Source of the DNA: an uncultured Alphaproteobacteria bacterium
GTDB taxonomy: Bacteria; Pseudomonadota; Alphaproteobacteria; CAAHEQ01; UBA3637
Reading direction: 5' to 3'
Length of the DNA stretch: 35,592 nucleotides
Assembly: GCA_947624545.1 (NCBI GenBank)
Contig: CANQKV010000006.1
Span: 1 to 35,592 of the forward strand
The notes beneath the pieces are model-generated. The model saw only the letters and a list, made by a program, of their open reading frames with translations, ran no database searches and was not told where the DNA came from. Positions 1 through 7,474 of the stretch are shown here, piece after piece (position 1 is the first letter of the stretch; each line of letters begins with the position of its first letter). Both the position numbers and the translations under genes were made by a program.

Positions 1-1
1 T

Positions 2-892
2 GTGGAATGCACGCCTGAAACAGGGTGTGAAAGCAATACGCAACACTGCGAAAATAACGAATGTATTGATTGCCCGGAGGGCAAAATATGGAGTGGTACG
101 GCTTGTGTTGACTGTATGACAGATGAAAATTGTTTGGCGAAAGGAACGGAAAATCCGATTTGTAATAAAGATACAAACACATGCGAGCCGTGTCCGAACG
201 GGCAAAAATGGAAAGAATCGGCACAGGGGTGTGCTGCTTATGAATGCCGCACCAATGCTGATTGCAAGGACGAAGAATATTGCTATTATAAAGTAAGTAC
301 AACAAATAATTGTGTTTGTGAAGATAATGAATGGGACGATGCTTTAACACAAGGTGGTACATGCAAATCGGTTAATGGTGCATTCGACTCAATTAAAGTT
401 TCCATAAACAATCAAGAATATGTTGTATCGAATGAGAGCATGACATGGTGGAGTGCCTGTCGTTTATGTGCGGCAAAAGCCAATACCGATGATTCGAATT
501 GCATTTCTCCAACAACGGACACACCTTCTTTCATGCTCGATTATTCAATTTTGCAGTGTACCTCTGATAAGCAATTTTTTTGTTATAAAACCAATAATCC
601 TCATTCTGACCGTGAAAATGGGCAGAGTTGGGATATATTTGACTTATCTGATGCCAATGCGGAGTTATCTGATCCTCTCAATGAATTAAGAAAAACAAAA
701 TGCAATTCCGGCAAAAAGGCTTCTGACAATACATGTCGGTATCATTTCTGGTTGAATAATAATGATTCCTCCAAAAAATGTCGAGTATATGGTATTGATA
801 TGGATTCCGGGTTAATACAGCCCAATTCCCGCAGAGATGCTTGCTATGCTGCTGATGTCGGCGGCTATGCGGTGTGTCTCAATAAATCTTGA
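2..892 (+). CDS. Cysteine-rich (EGF/EB-module-like) putative surface protein, N-terminus outside the window
   Basis: ORF runs from the window edge; N-terminal half has repeated Cys spacing (CIDCPEGKIWSGTACVDC / CEPCPNGQKWKESAQGC), C-terminal Cys-containing domain; no signal peptide visible, so probably truncated by the window. Confidence 0.6.
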   Translation: MECTPETGCESNTQHCENNECIDCPEGKIWSGTACVDCMTDENCLAKGTENPICNKDTNTCEPCPNGQKWKESAQGCAAYECRTNADCKDEEYCYYKVSTTNNCVCEDNEWDDALTQGGTCKSVNGAFDSIKVSINNQEYVVSNESMTWWSACRLCAAKANTDDSNCISPTTDTPSFMLDYSILQCTSDKQFFCYKTNNPHSDRENGQSWDIFDLSDANAELSDPLNELRKTKCNSGKKASDNTCRYHFWLNNNDSSKKCRVYGIDMDSGLIQPNSRRDACYAADVGGYAVCLNKS

Positions 893-900
893 TGAAATGC

Positions 901-928
901 TTGACAATTAAATTTATAAACGTATAAT
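901..928 (+). promoter_or_regulatory. Sigma70-like promoter TTGACA-N16-TATAAT upstream of the 963 gene
   Basis: TTGACA 901-906 and TATAAT 923-928 read directly; followed by RBS aaggagg 951-957 and ATG 963. Confidence 0.75.
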
Positions 929-962
929 AAAAATACGGTTGTTTATAAATAAGGAGGTATTG

Positions 963-1232
963 ATGCGTAAATCATATTCCATAATCAGCGGATTATCAAT
1001 TATTGCCGCTTTAAGCGGTTGCGTTTCCACTCATCGGGAAAAATTGCCCGAGCCGAAAGCACCTGCCGAAAAAATGCAACAACAAATTGATGATTCTTTT
1101 GATATGCCTGTCCCGGATGTTATTTCCATTAATCGAATTATTTCAATTTCAATGAATAATTCAAAGTCGGTTTCAAAACAAAACCCCATGCAGAGCGTTC
1201 TGTTTCATCAAAAGGTAAACGAACGGGCATAA
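963..1232 (+). CDS. Small putative lipoprotein, member 1 of tail-tagged small-protein array
   Basis: Track start 939 is a TTG; ATG 963 has RBS aaggagg. Lipobox LSGC (MRKSYSIISGLSIIAALSGC). C-terminus ...HQKVNERA. Confidence 0.65.
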   Translation: MRKSYSIISGLSIIAALSGCVSTHREKLPEPKAPAEKMQQQIDDSFDMPVPDVISINRIISISMNNSKSVSKQNPMQSVLFHQKVNERA

Positions 1233-1260
1233 AAAATTAAAAACCGTATTAACAAAATTA

Positions 1261-1289
1261 TTGACAAATCAATAAAAATCGTATATGAT
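1261..1289 (+). promoter_or_regulatory. Sigma70-like promoter TTGACA-N17-TATGAT
   Basis: TTGACA 1261-1266, TATGAT 1284-1289, 17-nt spacer; about 120 nt upstream of ATG 1410. Confidence 0.6.
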
Positions 1290-1409
1290 AAAATATCATA
1301 TCATAAAGGTGTATTCAATAAAAAATAAAAAAATGTTGAATTAACAATAGATTAATTTGTGTTTTTGTTGTAATGGTTTAATTTATAATGAAAGGCAAGG
1401 GGTAAAAAA

Positions 1410-1721
1410 ATGAATGAGTTAAAAAGATGTAATGACACATTATTGGCGTTCACCGCTTGCGCGATTGCTTTCGGATTAACGGGGTGCGCATCGAATAATC
1501 AAAATCAATTTCCGAAAGTGCCGTTGCAGCGATTGGAAAAAGATGTTAAAATCGATAAAAACGCCGTTCAGCAGGCAGATGAGCCGACGCTTTTTCCGTT
1601 TGATGAAATTCCGCCTTATTTCAGAATTGTGCCGTCAGAGGGCTATTACAACATGCCTTATGCTCAATATGGCAGAAGAAGACACGCTTTGCGTGAATAT
1701 CGGCATTGTCGGGAGCGTTAG
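1410..1721 (+). CDS. Small putative lipoprotein, member 2 of array; C-terminus may be frameshifted
   Basis: Lipobox LTGC (AFGLTGCASNN); ATG after a purine-rich RBS. The alternative frame ends at 1731 in an ATGA overlap with the next gene. Confidence 0.55.
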   Translation: MNELKRCNDTLLAFTACAIAFGLTGCASNNQNQFPKVPLQRLEKDVKIDKNAVQQADEPTLFPFDEIPPYFRIVPSEGYYNMPYAQYGRRRHALREYRHCRER

Positions 1722-1727
1722 AGCGTT

Positions 1728-2003
1728 ATGAAAGAACCAAAAACGGAAAAAATAACACATGCGGAAGCCCTTGTTGCTTTTATAGTGGGCATTATGTTTG
1801 TTTCCGCCGTTTCCTTGCAGTTTATCAGAAACAGTATACACCAAAAGCAAAAAATTGATGAAAAAATAAAATTATCTCCTAAAACCGATGAAAAGGATTC
1901 AAAATTCGAAAATTCATCCCAGAAAAAAGCTCAAACAGTTGTAAAAAGGGGTGTTTCTTTGGGAAAACTGATGATAAACACAAAAGAAAATATACGAAAT
2001 TAA
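1728..2003 (+). CDS. Small single-TM protein, member 3 of array
   Basis: N-terminal hydrophobic segment ALVAFIVGIMFVSAVSLQFI; C-terminal tail KKAQTVVKRGVSLGKLMINTKENIRN. Confidence 0.6.
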   Translation: MKEPKTEKITHAEALVAFIVGIMFVSAVSLQFIRNSIHQKQKIDEKIKLSPKTDEKDSKFENSSQKKAQTVVKRGVSLGKLMINTKENIRN

Positions 2004-2024
2004 GTTTGGAAAGGAATGTGAAAA

Positions 2025-2354
2025 ATGAATGATGAGAAGATAAATATTAATCTTTTTTCTGCGTTTGATAATGCCTGTTACGATAAAAAGACTGAACAAG
2101 ACTTAAATGAAAAACAGTGTGCCGATGTGAACACTTCAAACAGAGTGTTGCATACGGATTTGTTGATGAAATGGGATATTGTTAAAGAAAATCGTTTGAC
2201 GGAAAATCATTCGATTGTTAAGAACAGTCGCATTATAAAGACACATGAAAACGAAGAATTAAACAAACCCTTAAATGCTCATTTTCTGATTAAATGGGGT
2301 ATTTTAAGCGATGATTATTCGGCAGAAAGTCAACGCGTTAAAGTTCGGGAATAA
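2025..2354 (+). CDS. Small hydrophilic protein with an internal repeat, member 4 of array
   Basis: RBS aaagga before ATG; no TM segment; internal repeat HTDLLMKWDIV / NAHFLIKWGIL; ends RVKVRE. Confidence 0.5.
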   Translation: MNDEKININLFSAFDNACYDKKTEQDLNEKQCADVNTSNRVLHTDLLMKWDIVKENRLTENHSIVKNSRIIKTHENEELNKPLNAHFLIKWGILSDDYSAESQRVKVRE

Positions 2355-2461
2355 TTCGGTTTTTGATCTGATAATCACGATTGAATAATTTAAAAATTCT
2401 TTTTGAAAATAGGGTGTTTATCTTATTTTTTTCTTTTTATCAATATTTTTAATAAAAAATG

Positions 2462-2490
2462 TTGACAAATTATTGTCGAGAGAATATAAT
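2462..2490 (+). promoter_or_regulatory. Consensus sigma70-like promoter TTGACA-N17-TATAAT
   Basis: TTGACA 2462-2467 and TATAAT 2485-2490 with exactly 17 nt between, upstream of ATG 2524. Confidence 0.85.
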
Positions 2491-2523
2491 AAGGCATTAT
2501 TCAAACAAAAGAAAGGATAACTC

Positions 2524-3012
2524 ATGACAAATGATGGAAAACTGCTTGAATTAAAAGATGAAAAAGCAAACGAAACCAATAAACTCAGAAAATTTATGAC
2601 CCATGTTGGATTTGCTACAATCGGTTATATTCTGGCGTTTGACGCTACCGCGGCTTTTACGTTATATCCGCTTTTAAGTGAGAAAAAAATTCAAAAAGAT
2701 GCGCTCGCGTTAAAAGAACAAATTGCTTATTCTCAAAATGAAATTGCTTATTTAAAACAGAAAACAGAGAAGTGTTCGGGCATTTATAATTATTTTATTA
2801 ATGTCGGCAAGCGGTGGGAATCAACAATTAAAGAAGATCAAAAATATTATCGGCAAGTAATGGAATATATGCGTGGTATTAATCAGCCGCGGATTTTTAA
2901 TCCGTCGCAAACGGTAAGTCTGACCGGGGAAAAGCAGGCAAAACCAGAAGCGCAAACGGTTGTTAAAAATAAAGTAATGCAAGCAGCCCGTCAAGCCAGA
3001 GAACGTGAATAG
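2524..3012 (+). CDS. Small TM + coiled-coil protein, member 5 of array
   Basis: TM-like segment VGFATIGYILAFDATAAFTLYPLL, heptad-like Lys/Glu region, C-terminal tail EAQTVVKNKVMQAARQARERE. Confidence 0.6.
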   Translation: MTNDGKLLELKDEKANETNKLRKFMTHVGFATIGYILAFDATAAFTLYPLLSEKKIQKDALALKEQIAYSQNEIAYLKQKTEKCSGIYNYFINVGKRWESTIKEDQKYYRQVMEYMRGINQPRIFNPSQTVSLTGEKQAKPEAQTVVKNKVMQAARQARERE

Positions 3013-3021
3013 GAGGAAGAT

Positions 3022-3384
3022 ATGAGTCAAAAAATTATTTCAAAAAGTGAAGGATTTGTTTTTACTTTGGCTGCCGTTTTGGGCGCCGTTACGGCTCCGA
3101 TTGTTTTGCCGAAATTCGTTGAAGATAAAAATGCGCCTTTAAAGGCTCAGCTTCTGCAAGTTGAAAATGAACGAAAAATTGAAGAAGAAAAAGCAAATGC
3201 GGCTGAAAAAGCCATTTATGAATATGGCAAGGAATTGAATTCATTGGAAAAAGTTATCAACGAAAAAAATGATGCTTTAAAAAAGAATATGTCGACACAT
3301 CAAAACGCACAAGCGGTTGTGAAAGGGCATTCGGTAAAGCCTTGTCAATTGATCATAAAGCAAAAAGAGAATGTACGGGCTTAA
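3022..3384 (+). CDS. Small TM + coiled-coil protein, member 6 of array
   Basis: RBS aggagg before ATG; N-terminal TM segment; coiled-coil-like middle; tail AQAVVKGHSVKPCQLIIKQKENVRA. Confidence 0.65.
   Translation: MSQKIISKSEGFVFTLAAVLGAVTAPIVLPKFVEDKNAPLKAQLLQVENERKIEEEKANAAEKAIYEYGKELNSLEKVINEKNDALKKNMSTHQNAQAVVKGHSVKPCQLIIKQKENVRA
3272..3374 (+). repeat. Exact 103-bp direct repeat, copy 1 (encodes the conserved tail)
   Basis: atgctttaaaaaagaatatgtcgacacatcaaaacgcacaagcggttgtgaaagggcattcggtaaagcc... identical to 3739-3841 at offset 467. Confidence 0.95.
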
Positions 3385-3404
3385 ATTTTTAAAAGGGGAG
3401 TGTT

Positions 3405-3851
3405 ATGGAAGATGATATTCTGGCATATGCCGCTCTTATGATTGTCGGATTGATTGTCATTGACGGAACTGCTCAAAATCATTATGCCCAAAAAAGCATT
3501 CCGTATCCGTCTGAATCGCTTCAAGCTGTGTATGCCGAAGAAAAAGCGTTTTTGAACAATCAAGAAATCAATCAAATGTTTTCAAAAACGGCAGAAGATG
3601 AATTTTTAAAAGAAAAGTTTCTTCAACTTGAAAATAAAAGAAAAGTTCTGGAAGAAAAAGCAAATGAAATCAGAAAAGCCGTTGAGGAATATAAAAACGA
3701 GTTCAATTCATTGGAAAAAATAAATAATGAAGAAAATAATGCTTTAAAAAAGAATATGTCGACACATCAAAACGCACAAGCGGTTGTGAAAGGGCATTCG
3801 GTAAAGCCTTGTCAATTGATCATAAAGCAAAAAGAGAATGTGCGGGTATGA
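3405..3851 (+). CDS. Small TM + coiled-coil protein, member 7 of array
   Basis: RBS aaaggggag; TM-like ALMIVGLIVI; coiled-coil-like middle similar to member 6; identical tail AQAVVKGHSVKPCQLIIKQKENVRV. Confidence 0.65.
   Translation: MEDDILAYAALMIVGLIVIDGTAQNHYAQKSIPYPSESLQAVYAEEKAFLNNQEINQMFSKTAEDEFLKEKFLQLENKRKVLEEKANEIRKAVEEYKNEFNSLEKINNEENNALKKNMSTHQNAQAVVKGHSVKPCQLIIKQKENVRV
3739..3841 (+). repeat. Exact 103-bp direct repeat, copy 2
   Basis: Identical to 3272-3374. Confidence 0.95.
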
Positions 3852-3879
3852 GTGTATTCAATTTTTATAAAAAAATATC

Positions 3880-3908
3880 TTGACAAAAAGTATTTGCAGT
3901 GATACCTT
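3880..3908 (+). promoter_or_regulatory. Possible promoter: TTGACA with weak -10 TACCTT
   Basis: TTGACA 3880-3885, 17-nt spacer, TACCTT 3903-3908; upstream of ATG 3951. Confidence 0.4.
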
Positions 3909-3950
3909 CTTAAGGTAACCTTTTAAAATAATTATTATAAGGAGGGAAAA

Positions 3951-4235
3951 ATGGCAGAAAGTAGTAATGATCTGTGTAGTTGGCTTTGTTTTGGCATAAC
4001 GTTGGGGGCTTTTGCGGTTAGTTTATTTGAAAAACATGAGTATAATTCCTACGCAGATGACAATGCAAAACTTGAAAAAGATCGGGCGGTTTTATTACAA
4101 CAAAAAAATGATTTATTCAAAAGTTTAAAATCAACGCAACCCGTGTCAATGAAAAATACACAAACCGTTATCAAGTTTCAAAACACAAATGCGAATCGTT
4201 CCGTGATGAAACAAAAAGAAAATGTGCGTGTTTAA
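3951..4235 (+). CDS. Small TM + coiled-coil protein, member 8 of array
   Basis: RBS aaggaggg; TM-like LCFGITLGAFAVSLF; tail TQTVIKFQNTNANRSVMKQKENVRV. Confidence 0.65.
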   Translation: MAESSNDLCSWLCFGITLGAFAVSLFEKHEYNSYADDNAKLEKDRAVLLQQKNDLFKSLKSTQPVSMKNTQTVIKFQNTNANRSVMKQKENVRV

Positions 4236-4256
4236 TTTTTTTTAAAGGAGTATGCA

Positions 4257-4550
4257 ATGTCGACGACAAATGAACAACTTAGATTTATAAGTTTAGCTAT
4301 AATGGGTATGCTCTTGGGTTCGGTTGCGCATGTGGCGAAAGAATGTGCAAAGGAAGAAACCAAAAACGGATACCTGAAAGAAGAGATTAAAGCGTTGGGT
4401 GTTGATATAAAAACATTGCAAGAGCTGCAATCCAAACAAGCGATGCCTTTAAAAGCGCCTGAAAATGCTTCTTTAAATGCGAAAGCGGTTGTAAAAGGGC
4501 ATTCGGTAAAGCCGCATCAATCGGTTATGAAGCAAAATGTACGGGCGTAA
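4257..4550 (+). CDS. Small TM + coiled-coil protein, member 9 of array
   Basis: RBS aaaggag; TM-like ISLAIMGMLLGSVAHV; tail AKAVVKGHSVKPHQSVMKQNVRA. Confidence 0.65.
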   Translation: MSTTNEQLRFISLAIMGMLLGSVAHVAKECAKEETKNGYLKEEIKALGVDIKTLQELQSKQAMPLKAPENASLNAKAVVKGHSVKPHQSVMKQNVRA

Positions 4551-4573
4551 CCCGTAAACGCCGTTCAAATATA

Positions 4574-4605
4574 AAAAAGCCGCTCTTTGAAACGAGCGGT
4601 TTTTT
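4574..4605. terminator. Bidirectional rho-independent terminator between the array and tRNA-Gln
   Basis: aaaaaagccgctctttgaaacgagcggtttttt: stem ccgctc (4580-4585) / gagcgg (4594-4599), A-run on one side and T-run on the other. Confidence 0.85.
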
Positions 4606-4607
4606 AA

Positions 4608-4681
4608 TGGCTGGGATACCTGGATTCGAACCAAGACTGACGGAATCAGAATCCGCTGTCCTACCATTAGACGATATCCCA
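4608..4681 (-). tRNA. tRNA-Gln (anticodon CTG), CCA encoded
   Basis: Reverse complement TGGGATATCGTCTAATGGTAGGACAGCGGATTCTGATTCCGTCAGTCTTGGTTCGAATCCAGGTATCCCAGCCA; acceptor TGGGATA/TATCCCA, anticodon loop TTCTGAT, T-loop TTCGAAT. Confidence 0.93.
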
Positions 4682-4765
4682 ATAACACTGATAACTATAT
4701 CACGCCTTTTTAAAAATTGCAAGGGCTTTTTTATCCATAAGCCGAAAATTAAGCTTTCATTATGT

Positions 4766-5959
4766 TTATATCAGCCTGTCCGTCAAAACGGGAGCAGAAA
4801 GTTCTTCCGTCCGCGCTGTTCCGACAGAAGCCTGTTCCAATGACGTTTTAAACTCATCAATCGTATCAATTTTATCCAATTTTCTGTTAACGGCACGCGT
4901 GCGTGTTTGCGCTTCATCAACCACTTTTAAGGTCGCTTCAATGTTTTTGCGAATTTTATCCGTCCAATCCGCATATTTGCCGAATTCCGTTTTTGTTTCA
5001 TTCAAAAGACGCCAGACTTCGCCCGAACGCTTTTGAATTATCAGTGTGCGAAAACCCATTTGCAAAGAGTTTAAAAAAGCGCCGAGCGTACTCGGACCGG
5101 CAACGCTGATACGATACTTGCTTTGAATTTCGGCAGCCAATCCGCTTTTGCGCATAATTTCGGCATAAAGTCCTTCGGTCGGTAAAAACATAATGGCAAA
5201 ATCGGTCGTTACGGGCGGATAAATATATTTATCGGCAATGCGTTTGGCTTCCAATCGAATACGCCGTTCCAACTCGTTTGTCGCCGTTTCAATGCCGATT
5301 GTATCATTGTTTTCGGATGCCGTTATCAAACGTTCGTAATCTTCAATCGGAAATTTGGAATCAATGGGAATTAACACATTACCGTCCGGTAATTTAACGG
5401 CATATTCCACCACTTCCTGCACGTTTTCTTTAATATGCGCATTTTTAACAAACTGATCGGGTGCAAGCATTTGCTCTAACAAGGCGCCCAGTTGAACTTC
5501 TCCCCATGTGCCGCGCGTTTTAACATTGCTTAACACGCGTTTTAATCCGCCCACATCAGACGCCAGTGATTGCATTTCTCCCAATTCGCGATGCACTTTT
5601 TCCAACCGTTCCGATACCAGCGAAAACGATTCCGTAATGCGTTTTTGAAGCGTGTCTTGCAGTTTTTCATCAACCGTTGAACGCATTTGATTGAGCTGCG
5701 TTGTATTTTCGTTGCGCATCACGTCTAATCGTTCTTCCAAGCTCTTGCGAACGGAATCATTAAAACGCAACAGAGAATCGCCCAATTCTTGCCGCAACTG
5801 CGCCGAATCGGAACGATTCATTCTTTCCAGTCTCTCTAATTCCAAGGAAACGTTTTTCTTATCATTTCCCATTTGAATGATTTTAACAATTAAAACAATC
5901 AGGATTATGCCGAAAATACCCAAAATACCCGATAAAAGATAAAAAATTTCTCGTTCCAT
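4766..5959 (-). CDS. rmuC: RmuC-family DNA recombination protein
   Basis: N-terminal TM, long coiled coil, then RmuC core (GTWGEVQLGALLEQMLAPDQF, LPDGNVLIPIDSKFPIEDY, FLPTEGLYAEI, VAGPSTLGAFLNSLQMGFRTLIIQKRS). Confidence 0.93.
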   Translation of the reverse strand: MEREIFYLLSGILGIFGIILIVLIVKIIQMGNDKKNVSLELERLERMNRSDSAQLRQELGDSLLRFNDSVRKSLEERLDVMRNENTTQLNQMRSTVDEKLQDTLQKRITESFSLVSERLEKVHRELGEMQSLASDVGGLKRVLSNVKTRGTWGEVQLGALLEQMLAPDQFVKNAHIKENVQEVVEYAVKLPDGNVLIPIDSKFPIEDYERLITASENNDTIGIETATNELERRIRLEAKRIADKYIYPPVTTDFAIMFLPTEGLYAEIMRKSGLAAEIQSKYRISVAGPSTLGAFLNSLQMGFRTLIIQKRSGEVWRLLNETKTEFGKYADWTDKIRKNIEATLKVVDEAQTRTRAVNRKLDKIDTIDEFKTSLEQASVGTARTEELSAPVLTDRLI

Positions 5960-6018
5960 AAAATATCCTTTGCAATATCGATAAAGATTGTTTATAGTAT
6001 AACAAAAAAGGAGAAAAA

Positions 6019-6711
6019 ATGAAAATATTTTTTTATGTTTTTTGCGTTTTTTTCGTATGGACTTCTTCCGTTAACGCCGAAACCATGAACGCCGTTTATC
6101 GGGCAGAGGGCTTGAAAATACCGTTGTTGAGCGGTTACATCAATATGAATTTAACGGAAAATGATTACCGTCTTGAAACTTCTGCCGTTGCCAAAGGCTT
6201 ACTTGCGGCTTTTATTCACGCGCAAACCGTGTTCGAAACAAAAGGAAAAATTGAGAATGATACCTTAACGGTTCTTGATTCTTCCATGAAAATGAAAGAC
6301 GGCAAAACCATTGAAACAACCAGACCCAATTTTGAAAATAAAAAGGGATATTTGGATTATCAGTCTTTATTGTTGCATTTAATGCGCCTGAAAGAGAATA
6401 AAACACATTCCGTTTTGGTCAGCGACGGAAAGCGGGATATGGAAATTCGGCTTTTATACGGTGGCGAAAAAGATTTATCTTCCGTCTATAAAGGATTAAG
6501 CGGGCAAGCGGAAAATTGGTCGGTCAGAATTAAAATATTAAGCGGAAAGAAAAAAGGTTGGTTTTTCAAACGAATAAATGAAGATACTCATTCACCGCTT
6601 CAACTTTATTTGATCCCCGAAGGAAATCATAAATCTTTAATATTGGGTACCTTTGATACCGGTGTTGTCGGAAAATTATATATTGTCAGAGAAAAGGTAA
6701 CGCATGAGTAA
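6019..6711 (+). CDS. Exported protein, DUF3108-like
   Basis: Signal peptide MKIFFYVFCVFFVWTSSVNA; DUF3108-like pattern (YRAEGLKIPLLSGYINMNLTENDYRLETSAVAKGLLA). Confidence 0.55.
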   Translation: MKIFFYVFCVFFVWTSSVNAETMNAVYRAEGLKIPLLSGYINMNLTENDYRLETSAVAKGLLAAFIHAQTVFETKGKIENDTLTVLDSSMKMKDGKTIETTRPNFENKKGYLDYQSLLLHLMRLKENKTHSVLVSDGKRDMEIRLLYGGEKDLSSVYKGLSGQAENWSVRIKILSGKKKGWFFKRINEDTHSPLQLYLIPEGNHKSLILGTFDTGVVGKLYIVREKVTHE

Positions 6712-7381
6712 AATTTCATCAATTATTGATAAATCTATCGATCTTTTAAAGGTGCCTGTTGCCATTATAATGCTGCTGCTCCTTGTTCCCTCTTTTCAGC
6801 TCGATTTTATGCTTGTTAAAAACATGATGAATATGAAGTATTTGCTGAATTTCTTTTTACCGTTTGCGGCGGTCATTATTTTCTTTTTGATAATGCCCAG
6901 TCTTTCCGGCTCGTTTTTTGCCATTGTAGAGCATGAATTAACACATATGTTGTTTGCCGTTTTAACGTTGCATAAACCGAAAGGATTGGATATCAATCAA
7001 GATGTGGGCGGTTCGTTTTCCTTTGTCGGAAAAGGTAATTGGCTGATTGCTTTGGCACCTTATTTTTTCCCCACGTTTACTTTTGTTTTAATGGCGGGTT
7101 TAGTCGGTTATGTGAAAATTTACGGTAAATTGCCCGATTATCATTTAGTTTTATTCGGTATTTTTATCGGCTATCACTTTATTGTCACGCTTTTTGAAAT
7201 TCATCCGAAACAAACCGATTTTGAAGTGGCAGGACCGATTTTCAGTGTTTGTTTTATTCCGAGCGCCAATTTACTTGTTTACGGCATGCTTTTTGCTTAT
7301 TTGCAAAAAGGCTGGCTCGGTATTGCCGCTTATTATGTGCGGTTATGGTATCAAATTTTAACGTTCATCGGCATGGCTTAA
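6704..7381 (+). CDS. Polytopic membrane protein with HExxH motif, putative M50-like zinc metalloprotease
   Basis: Several hydrophobic segments; VEHELTHMLFAV contains HELTH; overlaps the 3' end of the upstream gene. Confidence 0.55.
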   Translation: MSKISSIIDKSIDLLKVPVAIIMLLLLVPSFQLDFMLVKNMMNMKYLLNFFLPFAAVIIFFLIMPSLSGSFFAIVEHELTHMLFAVLTLHKPKGLDINQDVGGSFSFVGKGNWLIALAPYFFPTFTFVLMAGLVGYVKIYGKLPDYHLVLFGIFIGYHFIVTLFEIHPKQTDFEVAGPIFSVCFIPSANLLVYGMLFAYLQKGWLGIAAYYVRLWYQILTFIGMA

Positions 7382-7474
7382 AAAAATAAGTATCATTTTG
7401 CATATAGTTCTTGCATTTTTTTGCGAATGGTTGTAACTTACATACCGAAATTTATTTAATTTAAGGAGTTTTTT

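Noticed and set aside
453-689. ORF 453-689 (+), 78 aa
   Set aside because: Out-of-frame overlap inside the Cys-rich CDS 2-892, which has the better coding pattern.
1635-2099. Antisense ORFs 1635-1850 and 1914-2099 (-)
   Set aside because: Opposite-strand to array genes with good RBSs; Phe/Ser/Leu-rich translation typical of antisense to A-rich coding DNA.
963-4550. Small-protein array considered as toxin-antitoxin modules or prophage remnants
   Set aside because: No paired toxin/antitoxin organisation, no recognisable phage genes; shared-tail paralogy fits a multigene family better.
4473-4843. ORFs 4473-4688 (-), 4525-4722 (-) and 4607-4843 (+)
   Set aside because: They overlap the tRNA-Gln gene and the terminator hairpin, and the last also runs into rmuC; no coding support.
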